A stretch of DNA of 64,000 nucleotides from Fen-671 sp963794745. Its GTDB lineage: Bacteria > Actinomycetota > Acidimicrobiia > Acidimicrobiales > Palsa-688. This document shows, piece after piece, positions 1-10,300 of this stretch (position 1 is the stretch's first letter; every line of letters begins with the position of its first letter). A program made the position numbers and the translations under genes. The stretch covers positions 1 through 64,000 of the forward strand of contig CAWCEZ010000005.1 in NCBI GenBank assembly GCA_963794745.1, read 5' to 3'. The notes beneath the pieces are model-generated. The model did not search any database, was not told the origin of the DNA, and saw only the letters and a list, made by a program, of their open reading frames with translations.

Positions 1-311
1 AACTCTCCTCCTTCGTGGGCTCGCCCGGGGGTTGCAGGGTCTCACCATTTCAAACAGCCACGGCCTCTCCCGCCCCGGCTGGAGACCCGAGCGCGAGACA
101 TATTCCGTACACCAGAAAAAATAGTAGCCTAACTTCTGTTTTTGTCAAGAGAAATGTCGCGCCTAACGGCCGCGTTCCGTTCCGGGAGAGCGGTCGGGCC
201 GACGGCCATGACGCTTCCGCCTTCCCGCCGGCGCCGCACACAATCTTCCGATCCGGGCGCTCCGCATCAATCCAATCCAAAAACGCGCCGCAAACGCCGC
301 CGCTCGCGGCC
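1..311. other. gene-free start of window
   Basis: No credible gene is seen downstream of the transaldolase gene. Long open frames cross this stretch on both strands, but they are high-GC shadows of the transaldolase frame with no recognisable domain. There is a short AT-rich patch around 110-155. A gene ending just before the window cannot be excluded. Confidence 0.5.
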
Positions 312-1265
312 CTAGGCTGCCTTGGCGAGCCGGTTCTGGACCATCGTTCTGAGCGTATTGAGATCGTGCGCGAACAGGCGGATGCCATCGGACAGCTTCT
401 CGGTCGCCATCTGGTCCTCGTTGAGCATCCAGCGGAAAGTCTTTTCGTCCATGGCGATCCGGGGCGGCGCCGCGCCGGGACGAGCGGGGTCGAGTTGGCG
501 CGGAAGGTCGCCCTCCTCCTTGGACAAGGCCTCCAAGAGTTGCGGCGAGATGGTGAGGCGGTCGCAGCCGGCCAGCGCCTCGATCTGACCGGTATTGCGG
601 AACGAAGCGCCCATGACGACCGTCTTGACGCCATAGGTCTTGTAATAGGCGTAGATCGCGCGGACCGAGTTTACGCCCGGATCGGTCTTGGGGGTGTATG
701 GCCCCCCGCCGGCCTTCACATGCCAGTCAAGAATGCGCCCGACGAAGGGCGACAGCAGGAACGCCTTTGCGTCTCCCGCCGCGATCGCCTGCGCCAGCGA
801 GAAGGCGAGGGTCATGTTGCAATCGATGCCCTCGGCCTGCAGGCGCGTGGCCGCCTGCACGCCTTCCCAGGTCGAGGCGAGCTTGATCAGAATGTGCTCG
901 TGGCCGATGCCCCGCTCCTTATAGGCGGCGATGATCGATTTCGCCTTGGCGATCATGCCCTCGGTGTCGAACGAAAGATCGGCGTCGACTTCGGTCGAGA
1001 CGCGGCCAGGAACGATCTTGGTCAGTTCGGAGCCGAAGTTCACGGCGATGCGGTCCGTCACTTCGCCGACAGAAGCGCCGCGCTTGCCGCCCCAGACAAT
1101 CGCCTCGTCGACAAGACGCGTATAGGCCGGCATCTCCGAGGCCTTCAGGATCAGCGACGGATTGGTCGTGGCGTCGGTCGGCTTATAGGCGCGAATCGCC
1201 TCCATGTCGCCAGTGTCCGAGACAACCGTAGTCATGGCGCGCAATTGTTCGAGCTTGTTGGTCAT
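312..1265 (-). CDS. talB: transaldolase
   Basis: Transaldolase of the non-oxidative pentose phosphate pathway. It moves a dihydroxyacetone unit between sedoheptulose 7-phosphate and glyceraldehyde 3-phosphate in the cytoplasm. The 317-residue product has the usual length of the TalB class. Visible signatures are the N-terminal DATTNPSL motif (residues 31-38), Asp17 in VVSDTGD, and the Schiff-base lysine in HILIKLASTWEG at about residue 128. The frame opens seven codons earlier, at 1286, but the ATG at 1265 is preceded at good spacing by GAGGAG, so it is preferred. The gene stands alone, with the ferritin-like gene diverging from it about 150 bp away. The family call is secure. Confidence 0.96.
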   Translation of the reverse strand: MTNKLEQLRAMTTVVSDTGDMEAIRAYKPTDATTNPSLILKASEMPAYTRLVDEAIVWGGKRGASVGEVTDRIAVNFGSELTKIVPGRVSTEVDADLSFDTEGMIAKAKSIIAAYKERGIGHEHILIKLASTWEGVQAATRLQAEGIDCNMTLAFSLAQAIAAGDAKAFLLSPFVGRILDWHVKAGGGPYTPKTDPGVNSVRAIYAYYKTYGVKTVVMGASFRNTGQIEALAGCDRLTISPQLLEALSKEEGDLPRQLDPARPGAAPPRIAMDEKTFRWMLNEDQMATEKLSDGIRLFAHDLNTLRTMVQNRLAKAA

Positions 1266-1421
1266 TGGATCAGTCTCCTCGGCCAAGGTTCTTTGACCCG
1301 ATTGTCGCGCCGACGCGCGTCATAAGCAAGCGGCGCTGGCCAGGCCCGCAGCGACGTCGGACCGGAACCTAACGCGCGCGAGCCAGTTCTTGGTTATTCT
1401 AAACCCGTCCAGGAGCGCGCC

Positions 1422-1934
1422 ATGCCGACCCGCAGGAACCCGCAAGATTCGCGTAAGAACCTCGAAGATTTGTTTGCCGATACCCTGAAGGATATCTACT
1501 TCGCCGAAAAGCAGATCTTGCGCGCCTTGCCGAAGATGGCGCGCGAAGCCGCCTCGCCCGAGCTCAAGCAGGCTTTCGAGACCCACCGCGACCAGACCGA
1601 AGGCCATGTCGAGCGCCTTAACGAAGTGTTCGAGCAACTCGGGCGGCCCGCGCGCGGCAAGACCTGTGAGGCGATCCTCGGCATCATCGACGAGGCCAAG
1701 GAGATCATGGATGAATTCAAGGGCGCGGAGGCGCTCGACGCCGGCCTCGCGTCATCAGCCCAGGCGGTCGAGCATTACGAGATCGCCCGCTACGGCACAC
1801 TCAGGACTTGGGCCAAGGAACTCGGCCTCAACGACGCCGCGAAGCTCCTCGACGCGACGCTGCGGGAAGAAATCGAAACGGACCAGCTTCTCACCAAGAT
1901 CGCAACGTCGAGCGTCAACATGAAGGCGGCGTAG
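1422..1934 (+). CDS. ferritin-like DUF892 protein (YciE/YciF type)
   Basis: A 170-residue, largely helical protein of the DUF892/YciE ferritin-like family. These are four-helix-bundle proteins linked to stress responses, whose biochemical role is poorly defined. The segment beginning LEDLFADTLKDIYFAEKQIL (residues 14-33) is characteristic, and later helices carry Glu and His residues (EAASPELKQAFETHRDQTEGH, VEHYEIARYGTL) suited to a di-metal site. An AGGAG ribosome binding site lies just upstream of the ATG. It converges with the MFS gene, with a hairpin between them. The family is well supported; iron binding is inferred. Confidence 0.9.
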   Translation: MPTRRNPQDSRKNLEDLFADTLKDIYFAEKQILRALPKMAREAASPELKQAFETHRDQTEGHVERLNEVFEQLGRPARGKTCEAILGIIDEAKEIMDEFKGAEALDAGLASSAQAVEHYEIARYGTLRTWAKELGLNDAAKLLDATLREEIETDQLLTKIATSSVNMKAA

Positions 1935-1941
1935 GGCTGCG

Positions 1942-1961
1942 GAGCGGGATCGGTCCCGCTC
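1942..1961. terminator. hairpin between convergent genes
   Basis: A perfect inverted repeat, GAGCGGGA-TCGG-TCCCGCTC, gives an 8-bp GC-rich stem with a four-base loop. It lies in the 41 bp between the converging DUF892 and MFS genes, so it could end transcription from both sides. Neither side has a clear U-tract, so termination is inferred from structure and position only. Confidence 0.5.
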
Positions 1962-1975
1962 GGCGGGCGCTGCTC

Positions 1976-3217
1976 TCATTCTTTTCCGGTTGCGACGCCA
2001 ACGAGCAACCGCACGAGCGCGACAAGCGGAGGCGCGGTCCCAATGCTGGCCGCCAGCGCCCAGCCGCCGCGCGCATAAGCCCATGCGCCGACGGCGGAGC
2101 CGACCGCCCCGGCGGCGAAGAACGTCGCCAGATACGCGCCGTTGAGGCGTCCGCGCGCCTCCGGCGCAAGCGCGAAAATCGCCCTGTAGCCGAAGACCAG
2201 ATTGCCCTGGACCCCGAAATCGATCGCAACCGCGGCCAGAACCAGAAGCGCCAGCGACGTTCCCGGCGCGGGAAAGAGCGTGATGGGCAACGCGGCCAGG
2301 ACCAGAACAATCGCCGCAACGGTCGCGGGCCGGCTCCAGCCGCGATCGGCAAGCCTGCCGGCGATTGGCGCAGCGATTGCCCCGGAAACGCCAGCGAGGC
2401 CGAACAGCGCAATTCCGTTTTGCGTCATGCGATAATGCGGCCCGGCGAGCAGCAGCGGAACCGTGGTCCAGAACAGGCTGAAGGCGAAAAACAGGCACGA
2501 CTGGTAGAACGCCCGGCGGCGCAGGATCGGCGTCGTGGCGACAAGATGCATCATTGAGCCGAGCAGCGCGCCATAGGTCAGGCGCGTCTGCGGCGCGCGC
2601 ACGGGCAACGCGCGCGACAACACGGCGGCGAGCGCGACCATCGCCGCGGCGGAAAGGACGAACACCACGCGCCAGGAGGATTGCGCGGCGACGAAACTCG
2701 AAGCCGGGCGCGCCAGCATGATCCCGATCATCAGCCCACTCGACACCATGCCGACAACGCGCCCGCGCGTCGCCTCGGGCGCGAGATGCGCGGCGAGCGG
2801 CACCAGGATTTGCACCGCGACCGAGCCGAGGCCGATCGCGCCGGCGCAGACAAGGAACGCCGCAGCCGAGGGCGCAAAGGCGGCGGCGGCGAGGGCGATC
2901 GCGCTGAAGCCGATCGAGACAAGCGCGAGCCTTCGGTTCTCGACCAGATCGCCAAGCGGGACAATGAACAGGAGGCCGGCGCCGTAGCCGACCTGCGACA
3001 GGGTCACGATGAGCCCAGCCGCCTGTGGGGGAAGGCCAAGCGACTGCGCGATCGGACCGATCAGCGGCTGCGCATAATAGATGTTGGCCACGATCAGGCC
3101 GCAGGCGGCTGCGAGCAAAAGAATAGTGCCGCCCGAAATCTGAGGCTGCGGCGACTGCCGCAGCGCCGATCGCGGCGCAGCGGTCACCGCAGGCTTCAGT
3201 GCTCTTACGTGATCCAC
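1976..3217 (-). CDS. MFS transporter
   Basis: Major facilitator superfamily permease of about 413 residues with roughly twelve hydrophobic segments. It shows the usual motif between helices 2 and 3 (PLGDLVENRR) and a second-half counterpart (GRLADRG). The frame stays open further upstream over the phosphatase gene, but hydrophobic MFS sequence begins after the GTG at 3217, which overlaps the end of the upstream gene by a few bases; that start implies translational coupling and is chosen here. The overall pattern resembles drug:H+ antiporter-type (DHA1-like) exporters, but nothing in the sequence identifies the substrate. Confidence 0.85.
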   Translation of the reverse strand: MDHVRALKPAVTAAPRSALRQSPQPQISGGTILLLAAACGLIVANIYYAQPLIGPIAQSLGLPPQAAGLIVTLSQVGYGAGLLFIVPLGDLVENRRLALVSIGFSAIALAAAAFAPSAAAFLVCAGAIGLGSVAVQILVPLAAHLAPEATRGRVVGMVSSGLMIGIMLARPASSFVAAQSSWRVVFVLSAAAMVALAAVLSRALPVRAPQTRLTYGALLGSMMHLVATTPILRRRAFYQSCLFFAFSLFWTTVPLLLAGPHYRMTQNGIALFGLAGVSGAIAAPIAGRLADRGWSRPATVAAIVLVLAALPITLFPAPGTSLALLVLAAVAIDFGVQGNLVFGYRAIFALAPEARGRLNGAYLATFFAAGAVGSAVGAWAYARGGWALAASIGTAPPLVALVRLLVGVATGKE

Positions 3218-3828
3218 CGACAATCCCCGTTCTCGAAGCATAGCGCCCGGCCTTGCGCGATTGGCGCTTCGGCCGCCCTTTCCGGCGCGACGCCGGCGAT
3301 AAGGGTCAGCAGCGCCCGAGCCACTCCGCCATGCGAGACGACAAGCGCATCGCCGGGCAACCCCGCGAGCCAAGGACGCACCCGCGCGGCGAGCATCGCA
3401 TAGCTCTCGCCGCCGGGCGGCGTGAAGCTCCATTTATCTTTTCTGCGCGCCCGCACGGCTTTCAGGTCGCGCGCCTCGATCTCGCGCCAAGTGAGCCCCT
3501 CCCAGGCGCCGAAGGTGAGCTCCTTGAGCGCCGCGTCCAGCCGGTAAGCTTGAGGCGGCAGGCCGATCGCGTCGCGCGCGATCTCCATCGTCTCCCGCGC
3601 GCGCTCGAGCGGCGATGCGATGAAAGCCCCCGCCGCCTCCAATCGATCGATCTCGGGCCTGATCCGCGCGCCGAGCGTTCGCCCGACCGCCCGCGCCTGC
3701 TCGCGCCCGCGCGCGTTGAGGGGGATGTCGCGCTGTCCCTGCAGCCGGTTCTCGGCGTTATAGGCCGTCTCGCCGTGGCGCAAGAAAATGAGGCGGTGAG
3801 AAAATTCCGGCACAGGAAGGCAATTCAC
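3205..3828 (-). CDS. histidine phosphatase family protein
   Basis: Phosphoglycerate-mutase-like histidine phosphatase of 207 residues. The catalytic loop LRHGET places the phospho-accepting His at residue 18. The family Arg follows in SPLERARETM, the acid residue lies in LKELTFGAWEG, and the second histidine is in VVSHGGVARAL. Such proteins hydrolyse varied phosphate monoesters, and substrate cannot be inferred. It lies between a PfkB kinase upstream and the MFS gene it overlaps downstream, all on one strand, so a sugar-phosphate or small-molecule role is possible but unproven. Confidence 0.88.
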   Translation of the reverse strand: MNCLPVPEFSHRLIFLRHGETAYNAENRLQGQRDIPLNARGREQARAVGRTLGARIRPEIDRLEAAGAFIASPLERARETMEIARDAIGLPPQAYRLDAALKELTFGAWEGLTWREIEARDLKAVRARRKDKWSFTPPGGESYAMLAARVRPWLAGLPGDALVVSHGGVARALLTLIAGVAPERAAEAPIAQGRALCFENGDCRWIT

Positions 3829-3861
3829 TCAAACAGCGCAGGCGGCGCCTGGAGCGCACCC

Positions 3862-4893
3862 TCAGGCATTCAACGCCAGCGGCCGGAATCCCCACTGCTT
3901 CGTCAGCGCGAGGCACTCGGAGACCGTTCCGACGCCGGCGGACGTCGACACCGCGCGCATCGACGCCGCCGCGCAGGCATGCCCGAGCTGCAGACATTCA
4001 ACAATTGGCCATTGCTCATGCAGCCCATAGAGCATGCCCGCGGCGAAGGCGTCGCCCGCCCCGTTGGCGCCGACGATGGCGCTCGTCGGCAAGGCGACCG
4101 AGCCTAGCCCAAGGCGCGACCCGTCGCGTCCGCACACGACGGCGCCCTCGGGAAAGTGAGCCGCCGCCCAGCGCATCGAGCCGAGCGCGAGCACGTCGTC
4201 GATCGCCCGCGCGACTGCGTCCGCGTCGGTCGAGCCGTCCACCCGCCGCGTCTCGTGTCCGGCCAGCGCGCCGATTTCGTAATCGTTCACGATGAGCCAA
4301 TCGAGATGCGGCAGGCACGGCCGGCCGAGCTCGGCGAGCCGCTCCGCCCCGGTCGTCATCAATTCGAGATTGGTATCGAGACCGACGGCATGGGCGTTGC
4401 GCAACACCTCGACCCAGCCGTTGGCCTCCCCGCGCCACGGCCGGTCCATCGCCTTGTGCGCGCCCGGCAATCCGAGATGCAGGATTCTCGCCCGCGTCGA
4501 CGAGAAATCGAAGTCGTCGGGCGTCATCTCCGCCGCCACCCCCTGATGATAGAAATGGGTGCGCCGGCCATTTGCTTCGACGTTGAAGGCGTCGACGCTC
4601 ATTGTCGCGCCTTTAGGCCGCGCGCGAAGGCCCGCGCGCGCGACGCCATGCGTGTCGCATTGCTGGAAGAGAAAGCGGCCGAGATCGTCGTCGCCGACGA
4701 CCCCCATCGCTTCGACCGGAAAATCGGGATTGAGGCGCTTGAGGTCGAGCGCCATGTTGAAGCCCGATCCCCCGCCCTGACGGTCGATCGAGAGCACCTC
4801 GTTGGAGGTGTCCTCCTCCGGCCAGCGGGCGATCGACTTGTTGAAATCGACGCACCAGGTGCCCGCGGAAAGCACGCCGCGCCGTTCGCTCAT
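3862..4893 (-). CDS. PfkB-family carbohydrate kinase
   Basis: Ribokinase/PfkB-fold sugar kinase of 343 residues. The family signature GANGAGDAFAAG (about 275-286) supplies the anion hole and the catalytic Asp at about 281, and the N-terminal substrate half holds GGGSGFNMALDLKRL. The product would phosphorylate a sugar or sugar derivative with ATP in the cytoplasm. An in-frame TGA lies one codon before the ATG. The preceding aldolase-like gene runs into this start, so the two appear co-translated. The pairing with an aldolase and an isomerase remnant suggests a sugar or sugar-acid catabolic operon; the exact substrate is unknown. Confidence 0.88.
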   Translation of the reverse strand: MSERRGVLSAGTWCVDFNKSIARWPEEDTSNEVLSIDRQGGGSGFNMALDLKRLNPDFPVEAMGVVGDDDLGRFLFQQCDTHGVARAGLRARPKGATMSVDAFNVEANGRRTHFYHQGVAAEMTPDDFDFSSTRARILHLGLPGAHKAMDRPWRGEANGWVEVLRNAHAVGLDTNLELMTTGAERLAELGRPCLPHLDWLIVNDYEIGALAGHETRRVDGSTDADAVARAIDDVLALGSMRWAAAHFPEGAVVCGRDGSRLGLGSVALPTSAIVGANGAGDAFAAGMLYGLHEQWPIVECLQLGHACAAASMRAVSTSAGVGTVSECLALTKQWGFRPLALNA

Positions 4894-4896
4894 CGG

Positions 4897-5878
4897 TCAG
4901 GCCGAACTCGAGGACGGATTCGGTGATCGCGCTGTCGACCGCAATCTCGCGCATCGGCGTGAGGCCCTGCTTGTGAAGCGCCGCATGATAGCTCTTGACG
5001 GCCTCGAGCGGGGTCAAGGCGCCGTCCGCGACGGCGCGCATGAGACGCACCATGTCAAGCGGGGATTCGGCCAGGTTGATCTTGCGGCCGAACAGCGCGA
5101 CGCGCGCCCCGTACTTCTCCGCCTGATGAAGGAGCTCGAAACAATCGCGCGTCGTGCCCGCGCCGCCGCCCAAGACGCCGACCACCAGATCCGGGTCGAA
5201 CGACGCCAGCTCCTCCAAGGCTTTTGGCCCGTTATAGGCGATCTTGAGGAATCGCGGCCGCTCCGCCTCGGTGAGGCCTGCGAGGCAATGGATGATGGAG
5301 TCGTTGACGAACTGAGGCATCGTTTCCGCGGTCAGCCCTCGTTCGACATTCGGATTGAACACCTCGAGAAAATAAGAAAATCCGTTGGCTTCGGCGTCGG
5401 CGCGAAAGTCCGCGAACGCCTCGAGCGAGGGATGGTCGGCGTCGATGTCGTTGGTGAAGGTGATCGAGTAAAGCCCAAGATCGGTCAGCGGCTTCACATG
5501 CTTGAGCGATGCGCTGCGGAACGGCCGCGACGGCTTGAGATGATGGGCGCCGCCGCGATGGCGCCAAATGTCTGTCGTGTCGTTGGCGCGGATCGCCGGC
5601 TTGACCCCGGCGCCCGCGAAGACGTTGCGCTTGACGAGCTTTTCCAAATTCGAGACCGAAGTCAGCATGATGTCGACGACGTCCTGCTTGACGATCGCCT
5701 CGATCGAATCGAGAAATTCCGCGCGCGTCTTGAAACGCGCCTCGTCGTTCGCCCTTGCCGGCCCGACTGCATGCAGCCCCGGACCCATATCGGGATCCTT
5801 GGCGTCGGCGATGATGAAATCCGAACGCCGATAGGCGCCGCTGTGGATGCGTGCGAGCTTGTCGTCGAGCCTGGCCAA
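4897..5878 (-). CDS. class I aldolase-like TIM-barrel protein, 3' end unclear
   Basis: The first ~325 residues look like a class I aldolase. A lysine sits on a predicted barrel strand (RFLKIAYNG), and there are phosphate-binding-type segments LGGGAGTTRD and FGRKINLAESP, as in DeoC/FbaB/LacD-like enzymes. As sequenced, the frame does not stop before the kinase gene but continues out of frame through it to 4613, giving a nonsense Arg-rich tail. A TGA at 4897-4899, in the kinase frame, is probably the true stop, implying a one-base error just upstream. The assigned reaction is inference: cleavage of a phosphorylated sugar made by the neighbouring kinase. It follows the remnant of a sugar isomerase. 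Confidence 0.7.
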
Positions 5879-5915
5879 TGCGATGCCTCCGCTGGCTTGA
5901 GAAGTGAGTGCGGCC

Positions 5916-6310
5916 TTATAGCCCGCGCCGGCGCACGCGCGCCATGGGGCGCGCGGCCGGGGCGACGAGGCCAGCGGGACGCTGCGGATAGGGATAGAAA
6001 TAGGGCCAGGCGAGCGAGCCGGTGAAAGTTACGTGTTCGGTCAGCCCGAGGCGCCTGCTGACGAGCGCGGCTTTCCGCACCTGCTCCGCCGCCCAGTGGC
6101 GCCGCCTCTCGGGATCGCCGCGCAGATCCGCCTGGCGCTGACCGCCGAACATCGCGTCGAGCGCCGGGTGCGCCGAAACCATCTGGCCTTGGAAATGGGT
6201 CGAGAGTTCGCTGATCGTGACACCGATATCCGCAAGCTTGCCCTTCAAGCCGTCGCGATACGCGGCGGCTTTCGTGGGCGAGATCGAGGTTGAAGAAAAG
6301 CACTCAGGCC
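5916..6310 (-). pseudogene. remnant of sugar phosphate isomerase/epimerase
   Basis: About 100 residues of a xylose-isomerase-like TIM-barrel (sugar phosphate isomerase/epimerase) protein are recognisable, including ELSTHFQGQMVSAHPALD, WAAEQVRKAA and FTGSLAWPYFYPYPQRP. Family members have roughly 300-350 residues. Here the N-terminal ~60 residues are missing or frameshifted near 6265, and everything after PQRPAG is gone. The frame ends in a short Arg-rich tail 38 bp before the aldolase gene. It reads as a decayed first gene of the aldolase-kinase operon. The large missing C-terminal part cannot be explained by one sequencing indel. Confidence 0.72.
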
Positions 6311-6446
6311 CGTCCACTCGCCTGTGACCGCAGGGGCGACGGAAGGCAGCATTGGCCTTCCGAGGTCCTGCCGGCGACTTGATGCGTTTTGTCCTTGAGG
6401 GCGGACGTACTTCGATAATTGAGAAAACCAGCTCCGACAACTTCAA

Positions 6447-7385
6447 ATACGCGGCCCAAGAGATAATCTATGCATGCCGAATTTCATACAACTACCGGAT
6501 AGGTATCTATCAATTTACCGCTCCAAAATAGACGTATATTTCGCCTTAATTCTGCCAGACTTGGAATAGAGTTTCGTTAACGCGGTTCACATAGGGGCTC
6601 AGTAAAAACTATTGGATCGGATCTATTGATATTTTCTGCTGGGAGGATTCGTTCTACTGACCTTGCCAATTGTCAAAGGCTAAATGAGCATTGGAGGGAC
6701 TGCCAATCGATACGAACGCGAAGTGCAATACGCTGACTAATCGCGGTCGGATTGCGCAATACGGTGCTCGCTGGAAAAGCGGTGAGTTACATAAGGTTAT
6801 CGATAAATAGACAGTTTAAATCCTACCAAATCCTGCTGAATAAGGCTCCACATAAATGGGGAGACATAGGTGAAGCTTAAATGGGGAAGCATAAGGATGA
6901 GAAGCTTAATTGGGGAAGCATAAGGATGACTGGACACAAGACGAATGTTCTGGTTGCTATGATATTGGCTCCATCATACCCCGCAGTTCGATGGTTAATT
7001 TGTCGATGTTCGTAGTAGACGCAATTCTAACCAGAGGAATACGTTCAAATGGGGAACGGATTGGGCAAATCACCTCGGCTGCGCGCCGTGATCGGACTCA
7101 AGCCCCTGGTTGGCCTCGATGAACTTCTTTGTCGATACGTGGTTCAGCGCGCCGGAGGAAATCGCTTATGAAAAAAGTCGTTGTAGAGCAGGAAAGCCTG
7201 GCGGGGCCGGGGTGCAGACCGCAATCGCTGGATTTAGCCCCATCTCCGTTAAGACCGCAAAGAAAAATGGCGCTCAAAACGCGCCCTGCGACTTAACGCT
7301 CTCAACAAGGTTCGTCCGTTATAACACTGTTACCAGCGGCGACAAGGCTCTAACCCGAATGTGGACTTATAGAGGGGACGTTTTT
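6447..7385. other. lower-GC gene-free stretch
   Basis: About 940 bp with clearly lower GC than the flanks and no convincing gene. The only frames are short (for example 70 codons from 6910) and have no recognisable features. It contains a 29-bp tandem repeat at 6872-6929. The drop in GC, next to a gene cut at both ends on one side and a large secreted mosaic protein on the other, suggests a recombination boundary or an old insertion. A promoter for the 7386 gene should lie here, but I could not pick a confident one. Confidence 0.6.
6872..6929. repeat. 29-bp tandem direct repeat
   Basis: Two adjacent 29-bp copies (6872-6900 and 6901-6929) differ at one position. Each starts GAAGCTTAA and ends with GGGGAAGCATAAGGATGA. 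A degenerate partial copy (AAATGGGGAGACATAGG) precedes them at about 6854. No function is assigned; slippage duplication or a remnant of an iterated element are both possible. Confidence 0.85.
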
Positions 7386-10300
7386 ATGCGCTTTATTCGC
7401 AAATTCGTCATTATAGCGAGTTACGTTCTGGTCTTCCTTGGCACGGCGCAGGCGCAGTCCGTCACCATTGGCCAGGCGACCGTGCTGTCGTCTGGCGACA
7501 ACGGGAACGGCAACCTTCTATTGGCCCAAAGCGCCAAGCTCGCCCAGGCCGCAACCATCCAGAGCCTGTCTTTCTACGTCACCGCCGCAAGCGGGAACCT
7601 GATCCTCGGGATTTATGACGCCACCGGCCCCAATGCCGGACCGGGCGCCCTCAAGGCCTCGACCGCCAGCTTTACCACAAAAACAGGATGGAATACCGCC
7701 AAGGTCGTCACGCCTGTCGCATTGACCGCCGGTAACTACTGGCTGGCCTATCTGCCGAGCAGCAACAATCTCAATTTCGTGAAAACGAACGCGTCGGGCA
7801 GCTGCGCGCTTGCCGCGTATAATTTTGGCAGCATGCCGAGCAAGTTTAGCACCTCGCCAGGCAGTTGTACGCCGGCGACATGGTCCTTATACGCCACGTT
7901 GGCGACATCAACCACCCCCAGCGGAGGCACGAAAGTCACGGGCGCGTGCGGCTCATCGAACGGCGCAACCCTTACCAGCACGCCGACCGCCAATCTTTGC
8001 AGCGCCGGCACGACGTCGGCTATCAGCGGCGCCGGCCCGTGGACGTGGACTTGCGCGGGCAGCAACGGCGGGACGACGGCGACCTGTTCTGCGTTAAAGG
8101 CCACTTCCGCGCAGGCCGTGAACGGCGCATGCGGCTCCTCGAACGGAGCAAGCCTTACCAGCGCGCCGACCACCAATCTTTGCAGCGTCGGCACGGGGTC
8201 GGCTGTCAGCGGCGCCGGGCCATGGAGCTGGAACTGCGCCGGCAGCAACGGCGGCGCCACTGCTTCGTGCTCGGCGACTCTGAATACGTCCAGCGGCTCC
8301 ACCGGCACGAGCGGCGGTACTTCTTCCGGCACGAGCGGCAGCGATCCGAATGGCGGCCTTCTCCCGACCGCTGCGGACGGCTATGCGAACTGGAAAACGG
8401 CTGGGTTGAATGCGATTCCGCTTAACGGTTCGATCTCAGGCACGACGCTGACCGTCACCTATTCGCCATCGCAGGCGTTGGGGCCGGGCCAGGTGCTCAG
8501 TGGCACGGGCGTTGCGAGCGGGACGACGATCACGGCGTTCGGGACCGGGACCGGCGGAACGGGGACCTATACGGTCAGCAGCTCGCAAACGGTCGCCAGC
8601 AGGGCGATGACGGCAAGCGGCATTCCCAACCGCACGAAGATCTATAAAACGCTCTCGCCGAACGGCTCTGATGACACTTCCGCAATTAACGCGGCGCTCT
8701 CGGGTTGTCCGGCTGGTCAAGTCGTGCAGCTTACAGCAGGCCTCTTCAGGATTTCCGGCAACGGCTTGAACCTTAACAACTCCGGCTGCACGCTCCGCGG
8801 CGCCGGTCCCGGCAGCCAAAAGAATACTGGCCTCAATGCCGTCGAGGCGAGAGCCGCAATCGCCGCTTCTTGTATCCTTCAGAGCACCACCACTTATAGC
8901 GTCTACTGCCCGGATTCGACCGCCACCCAACTGATCAAGATCGACCGCGCTACGAATGCTAATTATGCCGTACTATACGTCAGTCCCAGCGGCCTATCGA
9001 CAACCGGGTACGCGTCTCCTACTGGTAACTCGTACAACCTTTCCTCTGACGCTGTGCAGGGCGCTTACAGCGTCACGCTGACGAGCACTCCCAGCCCCGC
9101 CATCCAAGTCGGAGATATGGTGCTGATTGACGAGAATACAGATAACGACCCCAACGTGGTCTATGGTCCGAGTTTCGGCCCTCCGGGCGATGGCTCGCGC
9201 CGCTGGTTCAGTCGGCAGGATCGCACTTTGAGCCAGTTGGCGGAAGTCTCGGCGGTCAACGGCGCCACCATCACCTTTGACACCCCGCTCACCTACCCCT
9301 TCCACAAGGCATATGCGGCGCAGCTGACGACATATACGGGCGGCTCCTTCCAACACGGCGCCAGCGTCGAGAACCTGTTCGTCTGGGGCGGCATGGGCGG
9401 CGACGGACACGGCAATATCTCAATCTCCAACTGCGCCTATTGTTGGGTGAAGAATGTCGAGGCTTCCTGGGCAATCGGCTCTGACATCGGGTTCTACGGC
9501 ACATTCCGCAACGTGCTGCGCGACTCGTTCGTGCATGAGACGCCAACTCCGGATCCCGGCGGCGGCGGATACCTGACCACGATCACCAACGGAGGCTCAG
9601 AGAACCTGATCGAGAACAACATCTTCTGGTACGGCAACAAAGTCGACACCATGCGCGCCTCTGGCGGCGGCAACGTCTTTGCGTACAATTACACCGATGA
9701 TTCCTTTGACAGCGCGAACCCGGAAGCGCCGGAGGCGGGAAATCAACGCAGGCCATTATACGACGCCGCATCTGGAGTTGTTGGAAGGCAACTACAGCGA
9801 CAACTTCAAGGGCAACTCCTACTGGGGCAACTCGATCTATATCACAGCGTTTCGCAATTGGCTGTCGGGATTGCGCGCATCCCATCCGCCGCTGAATACT
9901 TACAAGTACACTATTGCCTGCGGGCCGCTTCCCTACGGAGACTATTCGGGCCGCACCGCCGTTGACGTTCAGGCTTACAGCTTCTACAACAACTTTGTTG
10001 GTAACGTTCTCGGTATGAACGGTCAAACGCTGCTTCACTGGTCATCTACAGCTTGTTTTGATGGCGTGGAGGACAGTTGGCTGACCCAACTCACCACGAC
10101 GGCCCAGTGGACCAGCGTCAATGACCCGGCGATCGTGTGGCAAATCGGCACCTATCAGGCCACCGTGAACACTACGGGTAACTGGAGTTTTGTAGATACC
10201 ACAATCAACACTCAGACCCGCAACGGCAATTGGGATTGGACGACCAGAGCGCAGGAATGGTACGGCACGGGCGGCACGACAGGCGGTGGAACGCCTGTGA

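Noticed and set aside
15..1325. 436-codon open frame on the plus strand opposite transaldolase
   Set aside because: It mirrors a clearly conserved minus-strand gene, its product has no recognisable domain, and high-GC third positions explain the openness.
7935..8276. CRISPR-like spaced repeats
   Set aside because: The repeats are 159-bp in-frame protein modules, only two copies, with no short palindromic repeats or spacers.
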